The notes: a model not told the origin generated them from the sequence alone. 64,000 bases of DNA from Fannyhessea vaginae DSM 15829 (GCF_000159235.2 NZ_ACGK02000001.1:868001-932000), one strand, 5' to 3'; shown: positions 29,633-39,119, numbered from the stretch's first letter. A program made the numbers and translations.

Positions 29633-29938
29633 TTATGCCTTTAAAAGTTTAGACATGTAGTCCTTAAGGATCTGCATAAGATGTGCAAGTTCTGCACGCG
29701 CACCTTTACCGGTCAAAAATGGTATTCCGTTAATCACAGGCACATCATGGTATTGAGATGATTTAACAAGAGAAACATAAGCCACAGCATCTTTAAGCGC
29801 ACAAGGTAAATCCTTAATTGGAACACACTGGATCTCAACATCAAATGAATGTTTACTACAAAATTGCATAAGTTTGGCTGCAACAATCTGCGAAGAAGCA
29901 ACACCAGTTCCACACGCAACAACAATTTTTGGTTTCAT
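29633..29938 (-). CDS. PTS system IIB component, galactitol type
   Basis: A 101-residue protein beginning MKPKIVVACGTGVASSQIVA, the phosphocysteine loop of galactitol-family PTS IIB proteins with the active cysteine at residue 9. It would pass a phosphate from IIA to a sugar during uptake. ATG at 29938 follows AAGGGGG at seven bases; the longer frame is not family-like. No IIA or IIC gene is next to it. The only neighbour on the strand is the GntR regulator ending about 100 bases upstream, so it is an orphan IIB, either regulatory or served by components elsewhere. Confidence 0.88.
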   Translation of the reverse strand: MKPKIVVACGTGVASSQIVAAKLMQFCSKHSFDVEIQCVPIKDLPCALKDAVAYVSLVKSSQYHDVPVINGIPFLTGKGARAELAHLMQILKDYMSKLLKA

Positions 29939-30041
29939 AAACAGCCCCCTTATACCTTCTAGACAGATAAGCAGATAGAATACCATAAATTCTATCTGCT
30001 CTGCAAAGTGTTTGTGGCTGAAAAAAACTAGATGAACCACC

Positions 30042-30689
30042 TTACCATGTTACAAGATTAGTTTTTGATGAGTTCCAATGAACGTTGCAAATAAACGTAA
30101 AGAGCTCATCCAATTTGTGATCTTTAAGCAAATCAACAATTTTCTGATGGTCTTCATTAGCAGAACGAACAATTTCAAGCATTCTTTCGCTATGATTACT
30201 CACGTGCTCACGACGAATAAAATAACGTTTTTGCTGTTGAAGAAGGCTTATTAAACGCTCATTGCCGCAACGTGATACAAAATATTCATGAAATTTGCGC
30301 TGAAGCTGATCGTACTGCGAAAGAAGACCCCCACGAATTGCAAGATCCATCGAATCGATTAAAAATTGCAACTGCTGGTAATCACTGTCAGTTAAATGCT
30401 GTGCTGCAAGACAGGCAGCTTGGCCTTCAAGCGGTCCTATAATTTGGAAAATCTCAACAGCAGCCTGTTCATCAAATCCATGAACACGAAAACCTTTGCG
30501 AAGTTCGTTGTCTAGGTAGCCATCGTCAGACAGCTTGATAAGTGCTTCACGTACAGGCGTACGTGAGACGCCCATAGCATCACAGATCATTTGCTCACTT
30601 ACGCGATCACCAGCGGTAATCTTTCCATCATTGATTAACGCGATAATATACTCGTATACATGATCATTAAGCGGTCTGTATTGATCCAT
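30042..30689 (-). CDS. GntR family transcriptional regulator (FadR/FCD subfamily)
   Basis: A 215-residue DNA-binding regulator. The N-terminal winged helix contains RVSEQMICDAMGVSRTPVREAL, the canonical GntR recognition helix. The C-terminal all-helical FCD domain (from about residue 78) should bind a small acid or sugar acid, often through a metal. The ATG follows GGAGG closely. It is just upstream of the orphan PTS IIB gene and probably controls it. The effector is unknown. Confidence 0.92.
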   Translation of the reverse strand: MDQYRPLNDHVYEYIIALINDGKITAGDRVSEQMICDAMGVSRTPVREALIKLSDDGYLDNELRKGFRVHGFDEQAAVEIFQIIGPLEGQAACLAAQHLTDSDYQQLQFLIDSMDLAIRGGLLSQYDQLQRKFHEYFVSRCGNERLISLLQQQKRYFIRREHVSNHSERMLEIVRSANEDHQKIVDLLKDHKLDELFTFICNVHWNSSKTNLVTW

Positions 30690-31073
30690 GTTTCCTCCGT
30701 ACTTTCTAATTAACTCTCATCGTGTTCAGTGAAATGCGTTCGTGTAGCTTTAAGCTTATGGAGTTTAATACTTACTACCCAAATAAAATCATATTTACAC
30801 GGTAATGAGACCGACTTGTATATAGTGCATAAGAATCTTACACACCAAAGGGAACTTAGTATATATCAAATAGGGTGAATCATAATTTTATCATATTAAT
30901 AACCTAAAAATTATAAAGACGACGACCACACGCGCACGCGTTTAAGCAGACAAAAAAATGATAATACGTGAGTTGTTCTTAGAAGATATACAAGGTGTCC
31001 GAAGCAATTTTGCTGCAATCATACATATTACTCAAAACTTGTTATACAAAGAACGTATACAACGCACAAAAAC
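30690..31073. other. Intergenic region between gntR and uvrB
   Basis: About 380 AT-rich bases without a supportable gene. The only signal is a candidate minus-strand promoter for gntR (next entry). An open frame at 30958 on plus overlaps the uvrB end and looks like chance. Confidence 0.5.
30819..30848 (-). promoter_or_regulatory. Candidate promoter of gntR
   Basis: TTGGTG (30843-30848) and TATATA (30819-30824) are 18 bases apart on the minus strand. This would give a leader of about 120 bases. The match is moderate. Confidence 0.3.
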
Positions 31074-33302
31074 TTATTTCTTAAACCTACTACGCGCGCG
31101 ACCAAAACTACTCTTTGAGCGAGCCTGTACTTTGAGACGGGCAAGTATATCATCAGCTGACAAACCTTCTAGAACGCTTTGAACCTCTACAATTTGGTCA
31201 CGTAACTTGGCTGCACGTTCAAAGTCCATAGAAGCCGACGCCGCAAGCATTTCGTCTTGCAGTGCGCCCAAAATCTTGGCGACATCTTCTTTTGGCATAC
31301 CCTCAAGCGACGAACAAAGCTGAGTTGCAGAATTTTCGCCTGAACTCTTTGAAGGTTGATGTGTTTCGTTGTTGTCAGAAAGCGTACCTGAGGCAGTATA
31401 GAAAACGCCGTCTTTACGCTGTTTGGAATCGAGCGTTTCATGTGCCGCTTGTATAAAACTTGTAACGTCCACCATTGATTTTTTGATAGTTTGCGGAACA
31501 ATATGATGCTGAGCGTTGTAACGCATTTGCAACGTGCGCCTGCGTTTTGTTTCGTCTACGGCAATTTGCATAGAATCAGTCATACGATCTGCATACATAA
31601 TAACTGAACCAGCTGCATTTCGTGCTGCACGCCCCATAGTTTGAATGAGCGAACGTTTATTACGAAGAAACCCTTCTTTATCTGCATCAAGAATAGCTAC
31701 AAGTGAAACTTCGGGAATATCAAGACCTTCACGCAAAAGATTAATGCCCACTAAAACATCCAACGTGCCTGTGCGCAAAGCACGAATAATATCAATACGA
31801 TCGAGCGTGGCGGTGTCAGAGTGCATGTAGTTTACCTTAAAGCCCTCGTCAAGCAAATGTTCAGTAAGATCTTCTGCCATATGTTTGGTAAGCGTAGTAA
31901 CAAGTACACGTTCATGCTTTGTCACACGCGTGCGAATTTCATCGGCCAAATCGTCAATTTGACCACGGGTAGGACGAATTTCAACACGAGGATCTAGTAA
32001 ACCTGTAGGGCGAATAACTTGCTCTACAACGTTTTGACTTACACTCAGCTCGTAATCGCCCGGTGTAGCCGATACAAAAACAAATTGCGGTATACGTTGC
32101 TCAAATTCGTCATAACGCAAAGGACGATTATCAAGAGCACAAGGGAGCCTAAAACCGTGGTCAACAAGGGTAATTTTGCGCGATCGGTCACCTTCATACA
32201 TGCCTCTAATTTGAGGAACGCTGACATGCGACTCATCAATAATGCACAGCATATCCTCAGGAAAATAATCTATAAGCGTATAGGGAGCCTCACCGGGCTT
32301 GCGGCCATCCAAATGGCGCGAATAATTTTCGATACCCGAACAAAACCCCATCGTTTCGAGCATTTCCAAATCGTAGCTGCACCTTTGCTGCAAACGCTGA
32401 GCTTCAAGAAGCATATTATGTGCTTTGAGCTCTTGCACGCGCGCTTCAAGCTCATCTCTAATCGTAAGAATTGCATGATTTATCTTAGGCCGCGCGCTCA
32501 CATAATGCGTAGCTGGCCAAATGGGAAGCGCATCATACTGCGAAAGCGTATCTCCGGTTACCTCGTCAAATTCGGCAATCATCTCTATCTCATCGCCAAA
32601 AAATGACACACGAATGGGATGTTCACCATAAGGAGTAAACACATCAACGCAATCGCCACGTACACGAAACGTTCCACGGATCAAATCAACATCGTTTCGA
32701 TCATATTGAATATCAATAAGACTTCGTATAAAATCATCACGTTCAAGCGGCGTATTTTTGTCGATAGTAGGCGCAAGACCTGCATAATCTTGTGGACTTC
32801 CAATACCGTAAATGCACGATACTGACGCGACTACAATTACATCACGGCGCGAAAGCAAACTTGAAGTTGTTTGATGTCGTAATTTTTCGACTTCCTCGTT
32901 GATGGACGAATCTTTTTCTATATAGGTATCAGTCTGCGGAATATACGCTTCGGGTTGATAGTAATCGTAGTACGAAACAAAATAGACAACCGCATTATGA
33001 GGGAAAAGCGTTTTCATTTCACTTGCAACTTGCGCGGCAAGCGTTTTATTTGGCTCAATAATAAGCGTTGTTTTTTGCGTTTGCTCAATAAGGTTTGCCA
33101 TGGTAAATGTTTTGCCCGAACCCGTTACACCAAGAAGCGTTTGATAACGCAGCTTGTCCTGCATGACGCCTTTGGTAAGCGCGTTAATTGCGCGAGGTTG
33201 GTCTCCTTTTGGTGCAAAATCAGCAACAACTTGAAAGGGTTGCTGCTGTTTTGAATGTCCAAATCGAACAAGTTCTGCGCCAAAATGATTGTAAGCACTC
33301 AT
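31074..33302 (-). CDS. uvrB: Excinuclease ABC subunit B
   Basis: A 742-residue helicase-like subunit of nucleotide excision repair. It shows FAPKGDQPRAINALTKG, the Walker A LLGVTGSGKTFTMANLIE, the beta-hairpin YYDYYQPEAYIPQTDTYIEK, the later helicase motifs (GINLLREGLDIPEV) and a C-terminal UVR domain (ASMDFERAAKLRDQI). Two ATG codons are adjacent; 33302 is at the better distance from AAAGGA. It is the last gene of a tight minus-strand operon after the lytic transglycosylase. A long linker between the helicase core and the UVR domain makes it longer than the usual 670 residues. Confidence 0.98.
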   Translation of the reverse strand: MSAYNHFGAELVRFGHSKQQQPFQVVADFAPKGDQPRAINALTKGVMQDKLRYQTLLGVTGSGKTFTMANLIEQTQKTTLIIEPNKTLAAQVASEMKTLFPHNAVVYFVSYYDYYQPEAYIPQTDTYIEKDSSINEEVEKLRHQTTSSLLSRRDVIVVASVSCIYGIGSPQDYAGLAPTIDKNTPLERDDFIRSLIDIQYDRNDVDLIRGTFRVRGDCVDVFTPYGEHPIRVSFFGDEIEMIAEFDEVTGDTLSQYDALPIWPATHYVSARPKINHAILTIRDELEARVQELKAHNMLLEAQRLQQRCSYDLEMLETMGFCSGIENYSRHLDGRKPGEAPYTLIDYFPEDMLCIIDESHVSVPQIRGMYEGDRSRKITLVDHGFRLPCALDNRPLRYDEFEQRIPQFVFVSATPGDYELSVSQNVVEQVIRPTGLLDPRVEIRPTRGQIDDLADEIRTRVTKHERVLVTTLTKHMAEDLTEHLLDEGFKVNYMHSDTATLDRIDIIRALRTGTLDVLVGINLLREGLDIPEVSLVAILDADKEGFLRNKRSLIQTMGRAARNAAGSVIMYADRMTDSMQIAVDETKRRRTLQMRYNAQHHIVPQTIKKSMVDVTSFIQAAHETLDSKQRKDGVFYTASGTLSDNNETHQPSKSSGENSATQLCSSLEGMPKEDVAKILGALQDEMLAASASMDFERAAKLRDQIVEVQSVLEGLSADDILARLKVQARSKSSFGRARSRFKK

Positions 33303-33312
33303 CATGCGTCCT

Positions 33313-33900
33313 TTAAGAATCAATACCGTCGGGGTAAAGATGCTTATAAATTTCATAGGTCTGATTAACATTAGCCAGATAAATGCTGGTTTCGGCATAG
33401 GTTATATTTTTATGAATGGGATCATCACTGCCGTGCTTCCATTCTTGGACTTTGCCTGGACCTGCATTATAAGCCGCAACAACTTCATCTCGACTTGAAA
33501 GCTGAGACTGCAAATATGCAAGATACGCCACACCGTACTCAATATTATTCCGAGGATTAAAAAGATCCTGGTAGGGATATGTTTTTGAAGAAATTAAACC
33601 TTTGTTTGCCATATGCTGAGCAGTGTCGGGCAAAAGCTGCATAAGCCCAACTGCACCTGCCTGAGACTTAGCATCTTTATTCCAATTAGACTCACATTTG
33701 ATAACCGCACACACAAGATAGGGATCAACACCATATTTTTGAGAAGCCTGTTTAATAATTTTTGCATACGGAACTGGATAGAACGTTTTTGCAATCTGTT
33801 TATCTTGGCTTAGATGAACAAAAAGAACAACAGCCGATATACCTATCACAAAAATAAGTGGTATTACTCTAAACCAGCGAAAAAACCGAGGCTTACCCAT
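33313..33900 (-). CDS. Lytic transglycosylase with SLT domain
   Basis: A 195-residue enzyme with one N-terminal membrane anchor (RVIPLIFVIGISAVVLFVHL) and an extracellular SLT goose-lysozyme-like domain. The catalytic glutamate is in IKCESNWNKDAKSQAGAVGL, followed by MQLLPDTAQ and VAYLAYL. It would cut peptidoglycan glycan strands, leaving 1,6-anhydro ends. It begins two bases after the coaE stop and ends about ten bases before uvrB, so it is in the same operon. Small membrane-bound forms like this are common in Gram-positive bacteria. Confidence 0.93.
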   Translation of the reverse strand: MGKPRFFRWFRVIPLIFVIGISAVVLFVHLSQDKQIAKTFYPVPYAKIIKQASQKYGVDPYLVCAVIKCESNWNKDAKSQAGAVGLMQLLPDTAQHMANKGLISSKTYPYQDLFNPRNNIEYGVAYLAYLQSQLSSRDEVVAAYNAGPGKVQEWKHGSDDPIHKNITYAETSIYLANVNQTYEIYKHLYPDGIDS

Positions 33901-33902
33901 AT

Positions 33903-34547
33903 TTACAATCCTTTACCAATCCGTTTCATACGGCTCAGATACCACGCTTTAACGTGCTGTTTAAGCATTGTTACCGAGCCTGCATTTAATATAAGCGTAT
34001 CGCTCTTATGACAAAGCAGTGAATTTCCCACTTGTGCACGCATACGCGCACACATCTGTTCTCTCGAGAGCCCGCGAACTTGTGCATAGCGAAAACGTGC
34101 CTTCAAAGGTGCAATAAGAGCTAGTATTTCATCTGCTAAATAGCTCACTTCCGAAACTTTATTAATAAGCGGAACCTCAACTACGATCATCCGCTGAGAC
34201 GATGAGGACTTTGAACACACACAAAGCTCTTGTATGCGCGACTTAAGTGCACAAAAAACAAAAGGATGTGTAATACGTTCAAGTTCTGCCAGTGTATAAG
34301 GATCACCAAATACCTTATGTGCAAGCGCTTGGCGGTCTATAGCGCCCTGAGACAGGATTTCTACTCCAAAAGATGTTACAAGCTGTTGGCGACATAGTGT
34401 ATCTGAGGCCAAAATTTCGTGATACAACTCATCCAAATCAATACGCACAGCACCAAGTGTTTCAAGATAGCGCCCCACAAGCGACTTACCCGACGCGATT
34501 CCTCCGGTAAGAAATACGATATAAGGTGTTGACAAAGCGCTTTTCAC
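33903..34547 (-). CDS. coaE: Dephospho-CoA kinase
   Basis: A 214-residue kinase for the last step of coenzyme A synthesis. The P-loop GGIASGKS is at residues 15-22, with RIDLDELYHEIL after it and the TLAELERITHPFV substrate segment further on. A Ser-rich insert (CVCSKSSSSQRM) near residue 110 replaces a loop found in most homologues. The gene lies two bases from both neighbours in the operon zinc-ribbon protein-coaE-slt-uvrB. Confidence 0.93.
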   Translation of the reverse strand: MKSALSTPYIVFLTGGIASGKSLVGRYLETLGAVRIDLDELYHEILASDTLCRQQLVTSFGVEILSQGAIDRQALAHKVFGDPYTLAELERITHPFVFCALKSRIQELCVCSKSSSSQRMIVVEVPLINKVSEVSYLADEILALIAPLKARFRYAQVRGLSREQMCARMRAQVGNSLLCHKSDTLILNAGSVTMLKQHVKAWYLSRMKRIGKGL

Positions 34548-34549
34548 CT

Positions 34550-34996
34550 TTACGATTTGCTCTCAAACGTGTGATTACACTTAGGGCAGGTTACGCGAAT
34601 AATTCCCTTTCCACGAGGCACACGCATGTGCTGATGACATTGGGCGCAACTGAGGTGCTTGTAATCTTTTACTTCTTTCGCAAAAAGAAGCGGCTGAGAA
34701 ATACACAGACGAAAAGCTCCTAGTTTACTTACCGCAGCATAAGATTCCTTACGACGTGCAGAAATGTTATAAGACATGCACCTAAACACGATGTAAACCA
34801 CAAGAAGTACCATTAACCATGCAAGAAAGAACTGGTGAAACAAAAACGTATTAAGTACGAACAAAATAACGGCGATCTCAAGCAAGAACAGGGAAAGCTC
34901 ATCCAATCCGTTGCGTCCTTGCAAAAAATCACCAATTTGTTGACTTAATGATTCTGTATTACGTGTAGAACGATTGAGATTTTGCATGCGTGCCAT
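34550..34996 (-). CDS. Membrane protein with C-terminal zinc ribbon
   Basis: A 148-residue protein of unknown function. It has two neighbouring membrane helices (about residues 32-72) and a cytoplasmic C-terminal domain with two CxxC pairs, CAQCHQHMRVPRGKG and VTCPKCNHTF, which should bind one zinc ion. The N-terminal part is polar and rich in Arg, Asn and Gln. It heads the operon with coaE, the lytic transglycosylase and uvrB. Proteins like this, often annotated as zinc-ribbon hypothetical proteins, have no known role. Confidence 0.75.
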   Translation of the reverse strand: MARMQNLNRSTRNTESLSQQIGDFLQGRNGLDELSLFLLEIAVILFVLNTFLFHQFFLAWLMVLLVVYIVFRCMSYNISARRKESYAAVSKLGAFRLCISQPLLFAKEVKDYKHLSCAQCHQHMRVPRGKGIIRVTCPKCNHTFESKS

Positions 34997-35192
34997 ATTC
35001 CTACCTCATATATTGCAAGACCGCACAACCTTAAAGAGGTATGCAAAGCCTGTGCACAAAACTTTACAACTGTTAATACATCTGTATTGTACAACATTTT
35101 GGATGCTATTTTTACATCGTTTCCGCAAGATAAGCGTATACTTATTCCGTGTGGTAACACATGCATAAAAATTTTAGATTAAGGAGCAAAGT

Positions 35193-35372
35193 ATGCCTTT
35201 AGTACATGTAGAACTTATCGAAGGAAGATCTGACGAAGCAAAGAAAAAGATGGCTCAAGAAATTATTGAGACCATACACACCTATGCTAACGCACCCAAA
35301 GAGCATATTCATGTGATTTTTAACGATATGAAACGCTCAAACTACTTCCATGAAGAAGGATCAAACAAGTAA
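35193..35372 (+). CDS. 4-oxalocrotonate tautomerase family protein
   Basis: A 59-residue protein beginning MPLVHVELIEGRSDEAKKKM. After loss of the initiator Met, the N-terminal proline would be the catalytic base of the tautomerase superfamily. HIHVIFNDMKRSNYFHEEG matches the C-terminal half of the small 4-OT enzymes, which form hexamers. AAGGAG lies six bases before the ATG. The gene is isolated; the natural substrate of such stand-alone tautomerases in anaerobes is usually unknown. Confidence 0.85.
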   Translation: MPLVHVELIEGRSDEAKKKMAQEIIETIHTYANAPKEHIHVIFNDMKRSNYFHEEGSNK

Positions 35373-35488
35373 AAACCAATCAGCTGTAACCAGCAGTTAC
35401 ATCACCATGCAGTTTGCGACCACGCGCAGAACAAGCGCAGTATGTATGAGACGCGTGCGGTTTGGCTGTACAGCTTCGATGTATGCAA

Positions 35489-35545
35489 AACTCCCGAGTG
35501 CACATTCGTTTAACTCACTATGAGTTGCGAGGCTGCTCGGGAGTT
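35489..35545. terminator. Long inverted repeat downstream of the tautomerase gene
   Basis: Perfect 10-bp arms AACTCCCGAG (35489-35498) and CTCGGGAGTT (35536-35545) enclose 37 bases that contain an inner AACTCA/TGAGTT hairpin (35512-35526). It lies between the converging tautomerase and ackA genes. It is probably a shared terminator, though the T tracts are short; a small structured RNA is the alternative. Confidence 0.45.
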
Positions 35546-35645
35546 TCTATATATCTTTCGATATGGTATTCGAAATGCGTTTCATCACGTCCATTACGCG
35601 CAAAATGCTTTAGCTAAGGCCCAGCATCTAGAAACGCAAGTTCAA

Positions 35646-36815
35646 CTAACCAACCAATTTTTGTACGTCCAAAGCAATCATAAGCTCTTCGTTAGTAGGA
35701 ACAACAAGCACACGAATCTTTGAATCTGGTGCAGAAATATCGCGGACTTCCCCACTTCTCACAGCATTTTTCTCGGCGTCAATTTTAACTCCAAGCCATT
35801 CAAGGCGTTTGGCAACGCCCGCACGAACAGTTGCAGAATTTTCACCAATACCTGCAGAAAATGCCATAGCATCAAAGCCCTGCATAGCTTGCGCCATCTC
35901 TGCAATAAGAGCAGCGCAACGATAGTAATACATGTTGAGTGTAAGTTGGCAATCTTTATTTCCTTCTTGCGCACCTTGTTCAATATCACGAGAATCAGAT
36001 GAAATAGCTGAGAGAGCCTTTAAGCCAGACTGCTTATTCATCATGGTATCAATTTCATCGATAGTATAATGGCCCTCACGCACAAGATAAAAGACAACAG
36101 CTGGATCAAGCGTTCCACAACGAGTACCCATAATAAGTCCGTCAAGTGGTGTTAAGCCCATGGTTGTATCAATGGATTTTCCGTCCTTAATTGCACAAAG
36201 CGACGCGCCCGATCCTAAGTGACAGCTTACAAGTTTATGAATAGCACCATCCGTGAATTCGTGAGCAGCTTTCCAAATAAAACGATGCGAAGTACCGTGC
36301 GCACCATATTTTCTAATATGTAATTTTTGGGCAACATCACGAGGCAATGCGTAGCGAGACGCTTCCTCAGGCATATGAAAATGAAACGAAGTATCACACA
36401 CAATTACATTGGGAATAGAAGGAAACATAGTGCGGCAGATGTCAATTACATCGGCTTCAACAGGATTGTGAAGCGGTGCAAGTGGTGCAACTTCACGAAC
36501 CCAACGCATATTTTCATCGGTTACAATCTGCGATTCGGGAATGTACCAACCACCCTGTACAACACGGTGTCCAATTCCTGCAACTTCTTTGCCCAAAGGC
36601 TTAATAATCTCAAAAACGTACTTGATAGCGTCCTTGTGCGTAGGAAGAGCAACGTTCATAATTTGCTTTTCGCCACCAAGCTCTTCGTGACCAATAAAGG
36701 AGCCATCAATACCAATACGCTCACAATTTCCTTTTGCAAATACCTCTTTGGTATCAGGATTTAGCAGCTGATATTTAAGCGAAGAACTTCCCGCATTAAT
36801 CACAAGTACATTCAT
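35646..36815 (-). CDS. ackA: Acetate kinase
   Basis: A 389-residue enzyme that makes ATP from acetyl phosphate. It shows MNVLVINAGSSSLKYQLL at the start, the FDTSFH-like segment CDTSFHFHMPEEASRYALP, HLGSGASLCAI and MGLTPLDGLIMGTRCGTLDP. ATG at 36815 follows GAGAGG at six bases; the longer frame adds six residues. No phosphotransacetylase gene is adjacent. It follows the HIT gene by about 95 bases on the same strand. Acetate formation is expected in a fermenting anaerobe. Confidence 0.97.
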   Translation of the reverse strand: MNVLVINAGSSSLKYQLLNPDTKEVFAKGNCERIGIDGSFIGHEELGGEKQIMNVALPTHKDAIKYVFEIIKPLGKEVAGIGHRVVQGGWYIPESQIVTDENMRWVREVAPLAPLHNPVEADVIDICRTMFPSIPNVIVCDTSFHFHMPEEASRYALPRDVAQKLHIRKYGAHGTSHRFIWKAAHEFTDGAIHKLVSCHLGSGASLCAIKDGKSIDTTMGLTPLDGLIMGTRCGTLDPAVVFYLVREGHYTIDEIDTMMNKQSGLKALSAISSDSRDIEQGAQEGNKDCQLTLNMYYYRCAALIAEMAQAMQGFDAMAFSAGIGENSATVRAGVAKRLEWLGVKIDAEKNAVRSGEVRDISAPDSKIRVLVVPTNEELMIALDVQKLVG

Positions 36816-36910
36816 AGCGAACCTCTCAAGCATTAAATCAAAACGTTACAGACTCAAACATTGTTGCATATATTAGACAAAACAAACCCAACATAAAAGA
36901 GCTACATAAA

Positions 36911-37261
36911 TTAAGCTTTTCCAAACGAATTTGAAAGCGGAGCTGCACCCAAAAGATGAATGTGTAGGTGGTGTACGCTTTGTCCTGCATCATCACCTTT
37001 ATTAGTTACTAGGCGAAGCCCATGCTCTAGCTTGTAATGCGCAGCTATTTCGTGCGCAGCATGCACCAACGCAGATAGCGTATCAGCATCTACATCATCG
37101 AGTATGTCGGCATAGTGATGTTTGGGAACAATTAAAATATGAACTGGTGCTAGCGGATTTAAGTCTTTAAAAGCGCAAACAAGATCATCTTCATATACAA
37201 ATTCTGAAGGAATTTTTCCTTCTATAATCTTGCAAAAAATACAATCATCTACTGTTTTCAT
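36911..37261 (-). CDS. HIT family nucleotide-binding protein
   Basis: A 116-residue histidine-triad hydrolase (HinT type). CIFCKIIEGKIPSEFVYEDD at the N-terminus and the HHLHIHLLGAAPL triad near residue 97 are diagnostic. These enzymes cleave nucleoside phosphoramidates. It begins eight bases after the xseB stop, so it is in the xseA-xseB-hit unit. Confidence 0.95.
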   Translation of the reverse strand: MKTVDDCIFCKIIEGKIPSEFVYEDDLVCAFKDLNPLAPVHILIVPKHHYADILDDVDADTLSALVHAAHEIAAHYKLEHGLRLVTNKGDDAGQSVHHLHIHLLGAAPLSNSFGKA

Positions 37262-37269
37262 AACAAGTC

Positions 37270-37563
37270 CTATTCATCTATATACGCAACAGACGGAGCA
37301 GCACAGGTATCGGATGTTTCAAGCGATTCTGAAGATGCATCTACAAGAACCTGTACCTTTTGTTCAGCATGCTCAAGTCTTTGACGAAGACTTTTAAGTA
37401 ACTCTACGCCACGGCTGTAATTCTCAAGCGATGCTTCAAGCTCCAAATCACCGCTTTCAAGGCTACGAACAATGCGCTCAAGCTCAATAGATGCTTCTTT
37501 AAAGCTCATTGCTTCAACGTCTTGTGCTTGAGATACTGCACTTTTTTCTTCTTGGTTTGACAT
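37270..37563 (-). CDS. xseB: Exodeoxyribonuclease VII small subunit
   Basis: A 97-residue protein with SFKEASIELERIVRSLESGD followed by LELEASLENYSRGVELLKS, the helical core of XseB, which holds several copies on the large subunit. ATG at 37563 follows AAAGG; the longer frame adds 16 residues unlike the family. An acidic/Ser tail follows the core. It lies about 97 bases downstream of xseA. Confidence 0.93.
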   Translation of the reverse strand: MSNQEEKSAVSQAQDVEAMSFKEASIELERIVRSLESGDLELEASLENYSRGVELLKSLRQRLEHAEQKVQVLVDASSESLETSDTCAAPSVAYIDE

Positions 37564-37660
37564 AACAGAACCTTTCTCTTGTGCGAAAACAAAGTTTTCG
37601 CTTGTACTCATAGGTAACTATCTGCTATCTAACAGACAAAATACACACCTTACGTAATGC

Positions 37661-39013
37661 TTAGCTCTTTGAAAGTTTATTGGTGGTGCAAATATCGCTG
37701 ACAGATGCATGAACCGAACCAGTACCAAGCATAATAGCAATACGGTCTCCAACGTTAACATCTAAAGCAGACGAAACTACATGGCCGTCATCTGCTTGAA
37801 CGATGCTATATCCGCGTGCAAGCGATTTAAGCGGCGAAAGCGTATCAAGTGCTTGAGCATACAAACTTAAAGCATGTTTGTACGGTTGTAGGAAACTTTC
37901 TCCTGCCTTATTAAAACGCATGAAAAGCGGCGTGGTCCGCTCGCGAAAACGTGAAATATCGCGTGGCATCGCAGCAAAAAGTCGCTCGGCTGTAAGCTCT
38001 AAAGATGTTTGTTTTTCGCTGATAAACGCATCAGGACTGGTGAGACACTTACGCGATGAAATATGGTCAAGATATACTTTTGTTTCGGCAAGTTTAGAGT
38101 GTATAACACGATTTGCGCTCTGAGAAAGACTTTCGATATTTGCACGCTGTGCTTTTAAAATTGCTGACATAGCTTGAGCAAGTCTTCTCTGACGTTCCCA
38201 AATTTGACCCTGTACCTCGTCAAAAGCAGGCGCAACCGATTCGGCAGCGGCAGTAGGCGTAGACGTTCTTCTATCAGAAACCAAATCGCAAATGGACGTA
38301 TCGGGCTCATGACCGATTCCTGTAATGACAGGTATTGGAGACGCCGCTACGGCGCGCGCAACACTTTCATCGTTAAAGCACATAAGGTCTTCAAAGGAGC
38401 CACCACCTCTCACCAAAAGAATGGCATCGGGCTTTGCCTGCGCAGCTATTGCCAGTGCACGACAAATGGTAGCAGGAGCTTGAGCACCCTGAACAGAGCA
38501 CCCTACTGCTTGTATTTCAACTAAAGGATTTCTGCGCGCAAGCGTTCTTTTAACGTCTTCGATAACGCTTCCAGAAAGCGATGTGCAAACAACGATTCTT
38601 GAGCAAAAACGCGGAATAGAGCGTTTGCGCGCATCGGACATCAAACCTTCGGCCTCAAGCTTTTTGGCAAGCTGCGCTACCTGCAGGCGCAAAAGACCTT
38701 CACCTGCAACATGAGCAGACGTTATAACAAACGAAAGTTTTCCGCTTGCACCATAAATATTAAAAGAACCACGAACCTCAAGCTGAAGACCATCTTTCAT
38801 CTGAAAGTTGCAAGCATTGAAGGTGGATCGCCACATAATGACGTCCATGCTTGATTGTGCGTCTTTAAGCTGAAAGTAACAATGCCCTGAGCGGGCGTTA
38901 GGACCTCTATAACCACTTACCTCGCCATTGACACACAGAGAAGGCATGGTTTTAACACAGGACTGGGCTTGTGCAACAGCATCACATACAGAAATAGGTT
39001 TAGCGTTTTCCAT
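37661..39013 (-). CDS. xseA: Exodeoxyribonuclease VII large subunit
   Basis: A 450-residue nuclease subunit. An OB-fold N-terminal part contains LCVNGEVSGYRGPNARSGHC and YFQLKDAQSSMDVIMW, followed by the catalytic domain with DAILLVRGGGSFEDLMCFND and ITGIGHEPDTSICDLVSDRR. The complex degrades single-stranded DNA. The frame also has an upstream TTG (39037) inside the ribosome site region; ATG at 39013 is used here with AAGGAG about twelve bases before it, so the start is slightly uncertain. Confidence 0.95.
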   Translation of the reverse strand: MENAKPISVCDAVAQAQSCVKTMPSLCVNGEVSGYRGPNARSGHCYFQLKDAQSSMDVIMWRSTFNACNFQMKDGLQLEVRGSFNIYGASGKLSFVITSAHVAGEGLLRLQVAQLAKKLEAEGLMSDARKRSIPRFCSRIVVCTSLSGSVIEDVKRTLARRNPLVEIQAVGCSVQGAQAPATICRALAIAAQAKPDAILLVRGGGSFEDLMCFNDESVARAVAASPIPVITGIGHEPDTSICDLVSDRRTSTPTAAAESVAPAFDEVQGQIWERQRRLAQAMSAILKAQRANIESLSQSANRVIHSKLAETKVYLDHISSRKCLTSPDAFISEKQTSLELTAERLFAAMPRDISRFRERTTPLFMRFNKAGESFLQPYKHALSLYAQALDTLSPLKSLARGYSIVQADDGHVVSSALDVNVGDRIAIMLGTGSVHASVSDICTTNKLSKS

Positions 39014-39119
39014 ATATCTTATCCACTCCTTATACAATGCTCTACATCGTCTTTTATACTGCAGGGCAAGTCATTACACACAAGACATGAGTGTCGAAAA
39101 TCCTTAAGTTCTCCCCCAA

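Noticed and set aside
31504..33302. Operator-like start arrangement AAAGGA-N3-ATGATG shared by uvrB and licCA
   Set aside because: This is only a similar ribosome-site layout with two adjacent ATG codons, not a shared regulatory site.
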